Source of the DNA: Pseudoalteromonas sp. H71
GTDB taxonomy: Bacteria; Pseudomonadota; Gammaproteobacteria; Enterobacterales; Alteromonadaceae
NCBI RefSeq assembly: GCF_001468485.1
Contig: NZ_LODI01000047.1
Span: forward strand, 10,960-74,959
Length of the DNA: 64,000 bases
Reading direction: 5' to 3'
The number at the start of each line of letters is the position of its first letter. The first letter of the stretch is position 1. The translations under genes and the position numbers were made by a program. Under the pieces are notes generated by a model. The model had not been told where the DNA came from. It worked only from the letters and a program-made list of their open reading frames with translations, and made no database searches. Positions 1-9,242 of this stretch are shown here, piece after piece.

Positions 1-34
1 AAGGTCGTCGGTTCAAATCCGGCTCCCGCAACCA
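1..34 (+). tRNA. tRNA-fMet (initiator), 3' part only
   Basis: The first 34 bases match the 3' half of the gammaproteobacterial initiator tRNA. They cover the end of the anticodon arm and variable region (AAGGTC), a T-arm GTCGG-TTCAAAT-CCGGC, acceptor strand TCCCGCA, discriminator A and an encoded CCA at 32-34. E. coli tRNA-fMet has almost the same 3' end (CCCCCGCAACCA). The anticodon lies outside the window, so identity rests on this similarity. The 35-228 stretch that follows shows no gene; a weak GC stem with a T run at 69-81 might terminate the tRNA transcript. Confidence 0.85.
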
Positions 35-228
35 CTGAAATAAAAAGTTATAGTAAAGCAACACGCCTAAAGCGTATTTTTTATGCCAGAAATTCAGTGA
101 TTCCTAATAACAAAGCTGTGATTACATTTACCCCATTTACTTATACTAATCATTTTAAGTTTTTTATTACTTAACACCCCGTGCTGGGTATGTTAAAACG
201 GCTGAAATATTTTTAAGCGCACTTTTAC

Positions 229-843
229 ATGACAGAACTTTACCACTGGTTTGATTTAATCGGTATCGCCGTGTTTGCTATTTCAGGCACATTAGTGGCC
301 TACGAGAAAAAAATGGATGGCTTTGGGGTTGTAGTATTAGCAACAGTGACCGCTATTGGTGGGGGAACGGTGCGTGATGTTATTTTAGATGTGCCGGTAT
401 TTTGGTTGCATGACCAGAGTTATTTTTTCGCTATTTTAGCCGCAGTGCTTATTACGTCTCGGCTTATTAATAAGCAAAAATCAATTCCGTACTACACATT
501 GCAAATAGCAGATGCATTCGGTTTGGCGTTTTTTGCTGTAATGGGCACGCAAAAAGCATTGCTTGCAGGTATGCCAGAAATGACAGCAATTATTATGGGG
601 GTAATAACCGCCTGCTTTGGAGGCTTAATACGCGATGTTCTTGCCCGAGAAATTCCTATGTTATTAAAAGGCGAGCTATATGCTATTACCTGTATTGCGG
701 GTGGTATTGTATATACGCTCAGTGTGTATTTTTCATTTGTGACCGAGCTGGCGATGGTATTGGCGATGTTGATGACATTACTCCTGCGTTTTTCAGCAAT
801 AAAGTGGAAAATCACATTACACGTTTTTAAATATCCTGACTAA
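229..843 (+). CDS. TRIC-like membrane channel (UPF0126/YicG family)
   Basis: A 204-residue integral membrane protein of the UPF0126 (YicG/YadS) family, distantly related to TRIC cation channels. It has two internally similar halves of hydrophobic helices, each with a glycine-rich GGG/FGG followed by xxRDV (GGGTVRDVIL near residue 45 and FGGLIRDVL near 131), which is the family hallmark. The length is typical. The role is inferred from family: a monovalent-cation or small-solute channel of the inner membrane, whose physiological substrate is not settled. comM follows on the same strand after 34 bases and may be cotranscribed. Confidence 0.85.
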   Translation: MTELYHWFDLIGIAVFAISGTLVAYEKKMDGFGVVVLATVTAIGGGTVRDVILDVPVFWLHDQSYFFAILAAVLITSRLINKQKSIPYYTLQIADAFGLAFFAVMGTQKALLAGMPEMTAIIMGVITACFGGLIRDVLAREIPMLLKGELYAITCIAGGIVYTLSVYFSFVTELAMVLAMLMTLLLRFSAIKWKITLHVFKYPD

Positions 844-877
844 ACTTATCTAATCATAGGACTGATTAGGATAAGGA

Positions 878-2386
878 ATGTCATTAGCTCGTATATATTC
901 TCGTGCACAGGTGGGTATTAATGCCCCTGAGGTTATTGTTGAGGTTCATTTAGGAACGGGTCTACCTGCATTTCATATTGTGGGCCTTCCTGAGGCCTCA
1001 GTAAAAGAGTCAAAAGACAGGGTGCGCAGTGCACTTGAAAACTCTCAATTTGGTTTCCCTGATCAACGCATTACTGTTAATTTAGCGCCCGCCGACTTAC
1101 CCAAAGATGGTGGTCGGTTTGACCTTGCTATTGCCGTAGGTATTTTAGTGGCATCAGGGCAAATAGTGTGCCCTGATATTCATAAATATGAGTTTTACGG
1201 TGAACTTGCACTCAACGGTGAGGTACGTGGAGTAAATGCTATTTTACCTTCTGTGCTTGCTGCTAAGGAACAAAACCGCTGCTGCTTTTTACCCATAGCT
1301 AATGATAGCTTGGCAAGTCTTGTAAATGGTGTAAAACGTAAAGCGGTAAGCTCAATCCAAGAGGTATGGGGGGATTTACTAAACCAGCAGCCGTTGCCGT
1401 TAAATATAGAATACCCAGATTGCACGCAGGCACCTGACTTTTTACTTGATTTGAGCGATGTAAAAGGCCAGCCTGGCGCTAAACGTGTATTAGAAATAGC
1501 CGCTGCAGGTGGGCACAACCTGCTATTTTTAGGTCCACCGGGAACCGGTAAATCAATGCTTGCTCAACGAATGGCCACAATAATGCCGGCTATGTCTGAT
1601 GATGAAGCGCTTTCAACTGCCGCACTTTATTCAATTATTGGTCATTCAATCGATTTAACAAACTGGCGGCAACGCCCTTTTCGTAATCCTCATCATACCT
1701 GCTCGGCGGTTGCATTAGTGGGAGGCTCATCAAATCCTAAGCCGGGTGAAATTTCGCTAGCGCATAATGGGGTATTATTTTTAGATGAACTTCCAGAGTT
1801 TGAGCGCAAAGTGCTCGACTCCCTGCGTGAGCCAATGGAAACCGGTACGGTAACTATTTCGCGTGCGGCGCGGCAAATGGAGTTCCCTGCGCAGTTTCAG
1901 CTCATTACAGCGTTAAACCCAAGTCCTACGGGAAGCCACACCGATAAACGAGCAACACCCGATCAAGTTATACGTTATTTATCTCGTGTATCAGGCCCAT
2001 TTGTTGACCGTATTGATTTGCAAATAGAACTACCACGGTTAACAAGCGTAGAACTGCAAAGCACTAAACGAGAAGAAACCAGTGCACAGGTGCGTGCGCG
2101 GGTAGAAGCAGCTTATTACATACAGTTAAAACGCCAAGGCAAAGTAAATGCGCGGCTTAATAATAAAGAAATGAGTATTCACTGTGAGCTTGCTTCAGCA
2201 GAGCTGCAGTTTTTGGCGAAGGCCAGTGAAAAGCTGTCTTTATCGCCGCGCTCTTACCATAGGGTCATTAAAGTAGCGCGTACGATTAGTGATTTAAAAG
2301 GGAATGAAAAAATTAGCTTAGACGACTTAAAAGAGGCATTAAATTACAGAGCCTTTGAACGCTTAATTGCTCAACTCACCAAGTAA
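878..2386 (+). CDS. comM: YifB/ComM Mg-chelatase-like AAA+ ATPase
   Basis: A 502-residue protein of the YifB/ComM family. The N-terminal ChlI-like (Lon-protease-like) domain covers about residues 1-180. The AAA+ core has Walker A GPPGTGKS near residue 218 and Walker B VLFLDELPEF near 297, followed by the C-terminal Mg-chelatase region. ComM is a hexameric helicase that drives branch migration during natural transformation in Haemophilus and Vibrio; here that function is inferred. The start is preceded by AGGATAAGGA. It is convergent with the response regulator gene, leaving a 40-base gap. Full length and apparently intact. Confidence 0.93.
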   Translation: MSLARIYSRAQVGINAPEVIVEVHLGTGLPAFHIVGLPEASVKESKDRVRSALENSQFGFPDQRITVNLAPADLPKDGGRFDLAIAVGILVASGQIVCPDIHKYEFYGELALNGEVRGVNAILPSVLAAKEQNRCCFLPIANDSLASLVNGVKRKAVSSIQEVWGDLLNQQPLPLNIEYPDCTQAPDFLLDLSDVKGQPGAKRVLEIAAAGGHNLLFLGPPGTGKSMLAQRMATIMPAMSDDEALSTAALYSIIGHSIDLTNWRQRPFRNPHHTCSAVALVGGSSNPKPGEISLAHNGVLFLDELPEFERKVLDSLREPMETGTVTISRAARQMEFPAQFQLITALNPSPTGSHTDKRATPDQVIRYLSRVSGPFVDRIDLQIELPRLTSVELQSTKREETSAQVRARVEAAYYIQLKRQGKVNARLNNKEMSIHCELASAELQFLAKASEKLSLSPRSYHRVIKVARTISDLKGNEKISLDDLKEALNYRAFERLIAQLTK

Positions 2387-2426
2387 CCAAAGTTGAGTAT
2401 AAATAGCTTAAACCGCTTTTTAACAA

Positions 2427-3131
2427 CTATATAGAGAGCATGTAGCCTTTGCCACGCACTGTGACAATACGCTTTTGATCTTTTTCATCGTTTAGCTTTT
2501 TACGCAGTCGACCAATAAGAACATCGACTGTACGATCGTTAGGGCTCCAATCGGGCTGTCCTATTTCTTCAGATATTTTTTCACGTGAAGTGGCTTTACC
2601 TGCATTACTTATTAAACAAATAAGTACTTTGTGCTCAGCTTCAGTTAAACGTGATTCAACACCAGATGAGGTAATTAGGGTGCGATTATCGGGGTGTAAT
2701 TTAAAGTCGGCGTATTCAATAAACTCTTCACTTTCGTCGCTATCTATATTAACGGCAACGCGTTTATATAAAGCACGCATGCGTAGTTCAAGCTCAAGTA
2801 AATCGACAGGTTTACAAATATAATCGTCTGCACCTTGGGCAAGGCCTGCTATGCGATCTGCTTGGGAATCACGGCTAGATAGCACAATAACACCAATGTC
2901 TGTTAGGGTATTGAGCTCTTTGGCAAGCTGTAGCCCATCAATTTTAGGCAAAACAATATCTATAATGGCAAGTGTAAAAGCATCGCGCAGGTTTGACCGC
3001 TGCTTTACGATGCTTAGTGCATCAGCGCCAGTTGAGTCTACTTCTATTGTAAATTCGGTTTCTGCAAAGTGATTTTGAATGCGTTTAACGAGTATTTCGT
3101 CGTCTTCAACCAATAAAACATTAATAGCCAT
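2427..3131 (-). CDS. OmpR-family two-component response regulator (orphan)
   Basis: A 234-residue regulator with an N-terminal receiver domain (acidic pair D10-D11, phosphoacceptor D58 in IIDIVLPKIDG, conserved lysine in CKPVD) and a C-terminal winged-helix Trans_reg_C domain ending in VRGKGYMLSI. It should bind DNA as a phosphorylation-driven dimer. No histidine kinase lies beside it: comM is convergent on one side and a secreted peptidase lies upstream. The cognate sensor must be elsewhere, so the signal and regulon cannot be named from this window. Confidence 0.9.
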   Translation of the reverse strand: MAINVLLVEDDEILVKRIQNHFAETEFTIEVDSTGADALSIVKQRSNLRDAFTLAIIDIVLPKIDGLQLAKELNTLTDIGVIVLSSRDSQADRIAGLAQGADDYICKPVDLLELELRMRALYKRVAVNIDSDESEEFIEYADFKLHPDNRTLITSSGVESRLTEAEHKVLICLISNAGKATSREKISEEIGQPDWSPNDRTVDVLIGRLRKKLNDEKDQKRIVTVRGKGYMLSI

Positions 3132-3255
3132 AGTACTTTATTTTAAATGTTTGTAGCTCTGTATGGTAGCACCATTAGGTAAATGCTGAGAAGGGGTTAC
3201 ATGCTAGTTTTAAGTAACTTAATATTTCAAAAATATTAAAATAATTATAAAAAAT

Positions 3256-3288
3256 TAAAAAGCGCCCTTATATTTGAGGGCGCTTTTC
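3256..3288 (-). terminator. Rho-independent terminator of the S9 peptidase gene
   Basis: A GC-rich stem AAAAGCGCCCT / AGGGCGCTTTT with an 8-base loop, with T-rich sequence on both sides. It lies just after the minus-strand peptidase stop and upstream of the response-regulator gene, so it separates the two transcripts. Confidence 0.85.
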
Positions 3289-3314
3289 ATAGCGTTATAA
3301 AATACCGGATTAAA

Positions 3315-5810
3315 TTATTTACCTTCGTACATTGAATCCCACCACTGTGGCTCATCTTTTAGTTTTTTATCAAAATAAGCCAGCATAGTATTCCACCAGT
3401 TAAAGCGTTTATCGCGAGCAAAAATTTGATGGTCTGCGCCTTTATACTCAATAAGCTCTACGTCTTTATTTAGTAGTTTAAGTGCAGTGTACATTGTTAA
3501 ACTCTCGCCTACCGGTACGTTAGTATCGCTATCACCATGAATAAGTAACAGTGGAGAGGTTACTTTATCAGCATGAAATACCGGACTATGCTGGCTATAA
3601 AGCTCAGCGTTATTCCATGGGAAGCTGTTTTTAGATGCCTCACCAGAATATAAGTAGCCCCACCATCCTTCGCCCCAATAAGAGGTTAAGTTTGAAATAC
3701 CAGCATGGGAAATAGAAGCGCTAAATAAATCGGTTTTTGTAGCCAATAACATAGTCATAAAGCCACCATAAGAGGCCCCTAAATTACCAACTTTGGTATT
3801 ATCTACATAGTCGTATTTTCTTAAAAATGCCTGTGTCCCTTCAATAATATCGTCGGCGGTGTAATCACCCCACGCATTTACATGTTGCGCTGAGAATTTT
3901 TGTCCAAAGCCCGTTGCGCCGGTAGGTTGTACTACATAAACCACATAGCCGTTTTCAGCCCATAAATTAAATGGGTAACGGCCGGTAAAGCCACGAGTAA
4001 CAGGTGATGTGCCACCGTAATAATAAACAAGAGCAGGGTACTTTTTAGTTTTATCTAGGTTACTTGGCACATAAACACGCCCGGTTATTTCAACACCACT
4101 TTTATTAGTAAAGTTAAATTCTTCAAGGGTGGGGATTGTTGTATTGGCATAAGCAATTAGTTTTGAATCCCAAATAAGATCGGTTTTGTTTTTACTAATA
4201 TTAAGGCGTTTTAGTTGTTGTGGCGCTAAAGCACTTGTTCCAGTGATTAATACTTGTGAATTACGCCCGTATGAAACGCTAAATTTTTCTACAATATCTA
4301 CACTGGTATTTAACTTTTTGAAGCGCTGCTTACTTAGGTCAAATAAATACAGTGGTTGGGTGTCTTTTTCGGTCACTTTAAGTACCGCATCGCCGTTTTC
4401 TAATACGCTTAACTGACCAATCGATGGGTCGAATTGTTTACTAAGCGCAGTGACGTTTTTACCATTATTAGTTAACAAGTAAAGCTGTCCGTCGTAGTTA
4501 TTGGCAAGCATTGACTTTGGCAGCGCTCTGCCAGCGCCATTTTTAAAGTCGGGACCTGCAACTACATACACGTCTTTGTTTGCGTATTTTGCTTGGTTAA
4601 ATGTTTTAAATTTACCAAGTGATAAAAGTTTGTTTGATTTTATATCCAGCTCAACGAGCTCTGTCTCAGGGTGTGTAGACGCTTGCATAGCCATAACCGA
4701 ACGGCTCATTAATACTTTTCCACGCGTACTATTTAAATCTTCAAAGCTATGAGAAAGCGGGCCTTGGCTAAGCGTTTTTGTTAAGCCACTTTTAGTATCA
4801 AGCATATAAAGTTGGCTGGTGGTGCGCGCATACGACCAACGATCTTGAAGGCCTTTGTAATGCTTAGTTAAGTTGTGACTGTTTTCTGGTGATTTAGACC
4901 AGCTAAATACGATGCTAGTGTCGTTAAAAAAGGTGAAGCCACTCGCGCCGGCTAAGTCGCTTGCCAGTGTTTTAATGGCTAAGTTTTTACGATTAAGCTG
5001 TTTTAGCTCACCATTTAACAAATACACTAAGTACTGATTATCTGGGCTCCAAATAATGTTACTTGGTTGTCCATCTTCAAATCGATATACAGTCAAGTTG
5101 TCTGTATTTTTTAACTCGGTAACCAAGTTGGCTTTATTTTGATTCTTATCGTCGTAAGTGCGTTTAGTGGTTATGTATTGCTCAGCGTTGGGCGCTAGAG
5201 ATATATTACTTAGGGTCGGTGCATCAAATAATTGCTTTGCCGATAAGCGCTTTATGTTTGATGTATTTAGCGAAATTGTATCAGTGTCACTTTTAGGGAT
5301 GAAATCGATAACCACATCATTCCAGTTTGCGACTTGTTGCGCCAAAATAATAACGCTGTGAGTGGAGTTAGTTAAGGCAAGCTTATAACTGTTTTTATCA
5401 CCTTTTTGAGGCTCACTATTAATAAATAATTGCCCCTCTTCAATCCCCTTTAAAGTCAGAGTGCCTTGTGTAAAACGCGTTGTTTCTATATTAAACTTCA
5501 GTGCTTGAAGTCCGCCAAGGGTGAGTGCGCTTACTTTATTGAATGGTTGCCAGCTTTGTTTTTTACCGAAAATAGAAAAACTATCTGAGTTTGCTTGTAA
5601 TTGTGGCAAAAGGTTGTTGATAATGGCTGAGCCATGAGGCGTTTGAAAAGGTTTTAATTGCATATCTTCGGCAATAGGGCCGATAAATTGAATCTTTGAT
5701 TTGTCCAATGGTTCAGCAATTGTTGCAAAGCTTAAACTGCTAAACGCTAATAAGCCTAAGGCTCGTTTAAGTCGCTTGTTGCGATAACACCAAGGTGCAT
5801 TAAATTTCAT
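3315..5810 (-). CDS. Secreted S9-family prolyl oligopeptidase (DPP IV/acylaminoacyl-peptidase type)
   Basis: About 831 residues. An N-terminal signal peptide (basic MKFNAPWCYRNKRLKR followed by a hydrophobic run ending near FATIAEP) precedes a long beta-propeller-like region and a C-terminal alpha/beta-hydrolase domain. The catalytic triad is visible as Ser680 in GASYGGF, Asp762 in HGDSDTN and His794 in GADHQIF. The enzyme probably acts in the periplasm or outside, cleaving peptides after proline or a similar residue. An in-frame upstream ATG at 5852 has no ribosome binding site, whereas ATG 5810 follows ACAGGC and begins the signal peptide, so 5810 was chosen. It is divergent from the CNNM gene. 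Confidence 0.9.
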   Translation of the reverse strand: MKFNAPWCYRNKRLKRALGLLAFSSLSFATIAEPLDKSKIQFIGPIAEDMQLKPFQTPHGSAIINNLLPQLQANSDSFSIFGKKQSWQPFNKVSALTLGGLQALKFNIETTRFTQGTLTLKGIEEGQLFINSEPQKGDKNSYKLALTNSTHSVIILAQQVANWNDVVIDFIPKSDTDTISLNTSNIKRLSAKQLFDAPTLSNISLAPNAEQYITTKRTYDDKNQNKANLVTELKNTDNLTVYRFEDGQPSNIIWSPDNQYLVYLLNGELKQLNRKNLAIKTLASDLAGASGFTFFNDTSIVFSWSKSPENSHNLTKHYKGLQDRWSYARTTSQLYMLDTKSGLTKTLSQGPLSHSFEDLNSTRGKVLMSRSVMAMQASTHPETELVELDIKSNKLLSLGKFKTFNQAKYANKDVYVVAGPDFKNGAGRALPKSMLANNYDGQLYLLTNNGKNVTALSKQFDPSIGQLSVLENGDAVLKVTEKDTQPLYLFDLSKQRFKKLNTSVDIVEKFSVSYGRNSQVLITGTSALAPQQLKRLNISKNKTDLIWDSKLIAYANTTIPTLEEFNFTNKSGVEITGRVYVPSNLDKTKKYPALVYYYGGTSPVTRGFTGRYPFNLWAENGYVVYVVQPTGATGFGQKFSAQHVNAWGDYTADDIIEGTQAFLRKYDYVDNTKVGNLGASYGGFMTMLLATKTDLFSASISHAGISNLTSYWGEGWWGYLYSGEASKNSFPWNNAELYSQHSPVFHADKVTSPLLLIHGDSDTNVPVGESLTMYTALKLLNKDVELIEYKGADHQIFARDKRFNWWNTMLAYFDKKLKDEPQWWDSMYEGK

Positions 5811-5894
5811 TATTGTGCCTGTTATTATTGGATGTTTGGTCAAATATAGCATGTATTGTTAACATGCTCATCCATCCAATATAAAGGAGAGAAA

Positions 5895-6971
5895 GTGACT
5901 TTACTGATTGTTTATATGGTTGTGGCCATTGTTATTTCGTTTTTGTGCTCTGTGATGGAGGCGGTGCTATTAAGTATTTCGCCAAGCTATGTTGCATCAC
6001 TCAGAAAAGAGCAACCTGAGCTTGCTAAGCAACTTGAAAAACTAAAAAATAATATAGATCAGCCATTAGCAGCTATTTTAACCTTAAATACCATTGCACA
6101 TACCGCAGGTGCGGCGGGTGTGGGGGCGCAAGCTGCTATGGTTTTTTCTGATGCTGCAGTAGGAATTGCCTCAGCAATAATGACTTTACTGGTATTAGTT
6201 CTTTCTGAAATTATTCCAAAAACACTGGGTGCTAATTATTGGCGTGCCTTAACGCCAAGTGTTACCTACTCTTTACGGTTTTTGGTGATTTCGCTAAAGC
6301 CCTTTGTATGGTGTGCGCAAAAGTTAACAAACCTAATGGGGCCAAAACACGACGAGGCTTATTATATTCGCCAAGAAATAGAAGCCATGGCAGATATTGG
6401 CACTGAGTCGGGTGCTTTGCACGAAGATGAGTCTGAAATTATTCGTAATCTTTTACATTTTAGACACGCAAAATTGTCTGACTTAATGACGCCGCGCACG
6501 GTTATATTTAAAGTACATAAAGACTTAACAGTAAACCAATACTTAAATGAGCATGGTTCGTCATCGTTTTCCCGCGTATTAATCTTTGATAAAGATGCTG
6601 ACGACATTGTCGGATTTGTGCATAAAAACGATATTATGTTGGCCTATCATCGGTTAGGGACCGATTATAAAATTAGTAAGCTGATCAAACCAATTTATAC
6701 AGTACCCACATCTCAAAACGTATCGTCATTATTGCAAACATTACTAACGCAGCGTACGCACATATGTTTAGTCGTGGATGAATACGGAGAAGTGCGTGGC
6801 ATTGTAACGCTTGAGGATATGATTGAAGCACTAATGGGCTTAGAAATAGTCGACGAGCGCGACCAATCAACCAATATGCGTGCAGTAGCAAAACAGCGCT
6901 GGCGTAAACGTTTAGCCAGCAGTGCGCATATTGTTAGTGCAGAAGATGAACACCCTAAAGAAGAAAAATAG
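5895..6971 (+). CDS. CNNM/CBS-domain membrane protein (HlyC/CorC-like, DUF21)
   Basis: About 358 residues from a GTG start at 5895, chosen because AGGAGA lies just upstream. An N-terminal DUF21/CNNM transmembrane domain (about residues 1-165, with VLVLSEIIPKTLGANYW typical of the family) is followed by a pair of CBS domains (about 190-320, LMTPRTVIFKV and EYGEVRGIVTLEDMIEALMG). The C-terminal CorC_HlyC domain found in longer relatives is absent. CNNM proteins are linked to Mg2+ (or Co2+) export or sensing through nucleotide-binding CBS domains. The exact ion is not determinable here. Confidence 0.88.
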   Translation: MTLLIVYMVVAIVISFLCSVMEAVLLSISPSYVASLRKEQPELAKQLEKLKNNIDQPLAAILTLNTIAHTAGAAGVGAQAAMVFSDAAVGIASAIMTLLVLVLSEIIPKTLGANYWRALTPSVTYSLRFLVISLKPFVWCAQKLTNLMGPKHDEAYYIRQEIEAMADIGTESGALHEDESEIIRNLLHFRHAKLSDLMTPRTVIFKVHKDLTVNQYLNEHGSSSFSRVLIFDKDADDIVGFVHKNDIMLAYHRLGTDYKISKLIKPIYTVPTSQNVSSLLQTLLTQRTHICLVVDEYGEVRGIVTLEDMIEALMGLEIVDERDQSTNMRAVAKQRWRKRLASSAHIVSAEDEHPKEEK

Positions 6972-7080
6972 CCCTTTACTTGCAGCGTTAGCTATTGTTA
7001 GGTACTTAAACTTAAAACAATAGTTAACGCCTGCCCTCGTGTTTTTTTAGCCAAACGGTATACTAGCGCGATTATTTTAA

Positions 7081-8109
7081 ATGGCTTTAATTATGATAAG
7101 AATAGATCTCACCTTGGCTGACCAGCCATTTTCATTAATGGTTTCTGGTCAGCAAATAGTACAAGTATTTCATAACCAGCAAGCTATTGCGTTTGATACT
7201 CCTCGAGAACATTACTATCAATTTAACTTTCAAGATAAATTAATAGGTATAGATACCAGCACAACTGCTGAGCAAAGTATTTCGTTATTTGTAGACGAGC
7301 AATTTGCTACTCAGCTCGCTTTACCAGCCCCAGTTAATGGCGAACCTAAAAGAGGGGTTTTAGGGCTCGCGGCGCTTGGCTTTAAATTATTTAAAAGTGC
7401 AAAAGTAGTAAAGGCTGCGCTGGCAGGTGCATCAGTTGCTGGGTATGCCTGGCTATTTAGCATTGAATTTGCGCTGATGCTTATAGCGTGTTTAGTAGTG
7501 CATGAGTATGGGCATGTAAGAGCAATGAAGTACTTTGGTATAAAAACTAAAGGTATTTACTTAATCCCATTTGTAGGTGGGTTAGCTGTCAGTGACGATA
7601 AAATAACAACCCGCTGGCAAGATGTGGTGATCTCGCTCATGGGCCCTGCATTTGGTTTGTTTACCTCAGTGTTAGGCGTGGTGCTTTATTATGCCACAGA
7701 GATGGAAATTTTTGCCGGTGTTGCGGTATTAAGCGCACTACTTAACTTATTTAACTTACTGCCTATTTTACCGCTAGATGGTGGGCATGTATTAAAGAGT
7801 ATCAGCTTTTCTATGCGCTCATGGATTGGACTAAGTGTATGCTTGCTGGGTGTGTTTTTTGGCTTATGGCTTAGTTATACATTTGGCTTGATGTTACTGG
7901 TGTTCTTTTTGTTTGTGGGCGCATTGGAAATCGTATTTGAATGGCGCGGTCGACATTACTCCCATTTAATACCACTAGATAAATACGGCCAAGGCTTTTC
8001 AGCGGTTATGTATGCACTGGTCGTTGCAGGCCATGTGGCAGTGATGATGCATTTTGCAGACTCTGACAATCCAATACTTAGTTTACCGATGACGATTTTA
8101 TCGAGCTAA
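7081..8109 (+). CDS. M50 site-2-protease-family membrane metalloprotease
   Basis: A 342-residue protein with about 110 soluble N-terminal residues followed by a multi-pass membrane core. Zinc ligands are visible as HEYGH (H141, E142, H145) in a transmembrane helix and an LPLDGGH motif (D233) supplying the third ligand, the M50/S2P signature. Such enzymes cleave transmembrane substrates. The substrate is unknown, and no anti-sigma factor lies beside it. ATG 7081 is used; an in-frame ATG at 7093 is possible because neither has a clear ribosome binding site. A strong terminator follows at 8121. Confidence 0.85.
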   Translation: MALIMIRIDLTLADQPFSLMVSGQQIVQVFHNQQAIAFDTPREHYYQFNFQDKLIGIDTSTTAEQSISLFVDEQFATQLALPAPVNGEPKRGVLGLAALGFKLFKSAKVVKAALAGASVAGYAWLFSIEFALMLIACLVVHEYGHVRAMKYFGIKTKGIYLIPFVGGLAVSDDKITTRWQDVVISLMGPAFGLFTSVLGVVLYYATEMEIFAGVAVLSALLNLFNLLPILPLDGGHVLKSISFSMRSWIGLSVCLLGVFFGLWLSYTFGLMLLVFFLFVGALEIVFEWRGRHYSHLIPLDKYGQGFSAVMYALVVAGHVAVMMHFADSDNPILSLPMTILSS

Positions 8110-8120
8110 CAATAAAAAAA

Positions 8121-8158
8121 GCATGGTAGCTCAAAGCTTGCTCACCATGCTTTTTTTT
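8121..8158 (+). terminator. Rho-independent terminator after the M50 protease gene
   Basis: Stem GCATGGT / ACCATGC, extended by AGC/GCT, followed by eight T residues, starting 11 bases after the protease stop codon. Confidence 0.88.
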
Positions 8159-8402
8159 GTACGTTGCTTTTTAAAATTTGTGAGCATTTGTTGTTTAGAA
8201 AGAAAGCTGCTGCTCAGCAAAGTGGGCGTTTAGCAGGGGGTAATAACCCTTCCCCAACCACTCTAAATAAAACTAACTGTATTTATTTTAGCTTATGTGG
8301 CGATAGCAAAATATTAGTTTTTGTTTGTTTCTTAATGGGGTAATTGATAGGGTAATATCCTTGGGAATAAAAAATAACAATAAACCGTGAGCTGATAAAA
8401 TT
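8159..8402. other. Intergenic region, no gene seen
   Basis: An AT-rich spacer between the M50 terminator and the CPBP gene. I checked for small reading frames with ribosome binding sites, RNA genes and clear repeats and found none I can support. It presumably holds the CPBP promoter. Confidence 0.5.
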
Positions 8403-9148
8403 ATGGATGATGCGATAAAACAAAAAGTAAATCAAAGCACAGGGGAATATTTATTGTTCACGCTTTATTGGTTGGCCTTTTTTCACTGGCGCTCCCAATG
8501 GTCTCATTCTTGATTGTTTTTTTATCGGGTGGTGGGGCATTATTTTTAAATGACCTTACACATTTAGAGCAACTAGATTCGAATCCTGGCTTAGTTTTTA
8601 TATCTACCTTCCTCACTGCTGTACTTACGCTGCTATTTTTAAAGTCTACTCTTGATGCGCAAAATAAAGGTGACGTTATTGGGCGCTTAGCAATAAAAAA
8701 AATGGCTCTGTTTCCTTTAATCATTACAGTGCTATTAACAGCGGCTTACGTTTTACTGGAACAATGGCTTTTTGGTTTTATGGAAATCGCCGTACCAGAC
8801 TTTATGTTAGAAGTTGAAGCACAAACAAACTCGCTTTTAGATAAAATTATGCTGCTTTTAGCAGTAGGGTTTATTGGGCCTATATATGAGGAAGTAGTTT
8901 TTCGAGGAGTGGCATTCTATAGGCTGAAAAAAACAGCCTTGGGAGCGAGTGGCGCAATTATTATCCCAAGTATCGTGTTTACATTGATACATGGGCAGTA
9001 TGATCAAGTTGAAATTTTTATTTCTCTGTTTGTATTTTCTTGCTTGGTGGGACTACTTCGTCATCTATCGGGTAACTTGTGGTATTGCATTATCGCTCAC
9101 ATGATCTGTAATTTATTAGCACTAGGTGAAATTATTTGGTGGTATTAA
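8403..9148 (+). pseudogene. CPBP-family intramembrane protease, apparently frameshifted near the N-terminus
   Basis: From about 8478 onward the sequence encodes a CPBP (CAAX/Abi) glutamic-type membrane protease with the motif EEVVFRG and later conserved histidines (LIHG and AHMI). In that frame the only initiation option is a TTG at 8468, inside the first transmembrane helix. The plausible start is ATG 8403 in another frame, encoding MDDAIKQKVNQSTGEYLLFT and reaching the T6 run at 8478-8483. Adding one T there joins both frames into a normal CPBP N-terminus (LYWLAFF|SLALPMVSF). The gene is therefore broken, affected by a homopolymer sequencing error, or translated by -1 slippage on TTTTTT. 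The downstream frame alone is 226 codons. Confidence 0.7.
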
Positions 9149-9242
9149 ATGACTTACCAGTTAACTTTATTTTCTTGCTTAGTTCTTTTGGTTTGCAGCT
9201 AGCAAGCGCGATATAAAATCGCACGTATTTATTACCAAAATA

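Noticed and set aside
5810-5852. Extended N-terminus of the S9 peptidase
   Set aside because: The upstream ATG has no ribosome binding site and would bury the signal peptide.
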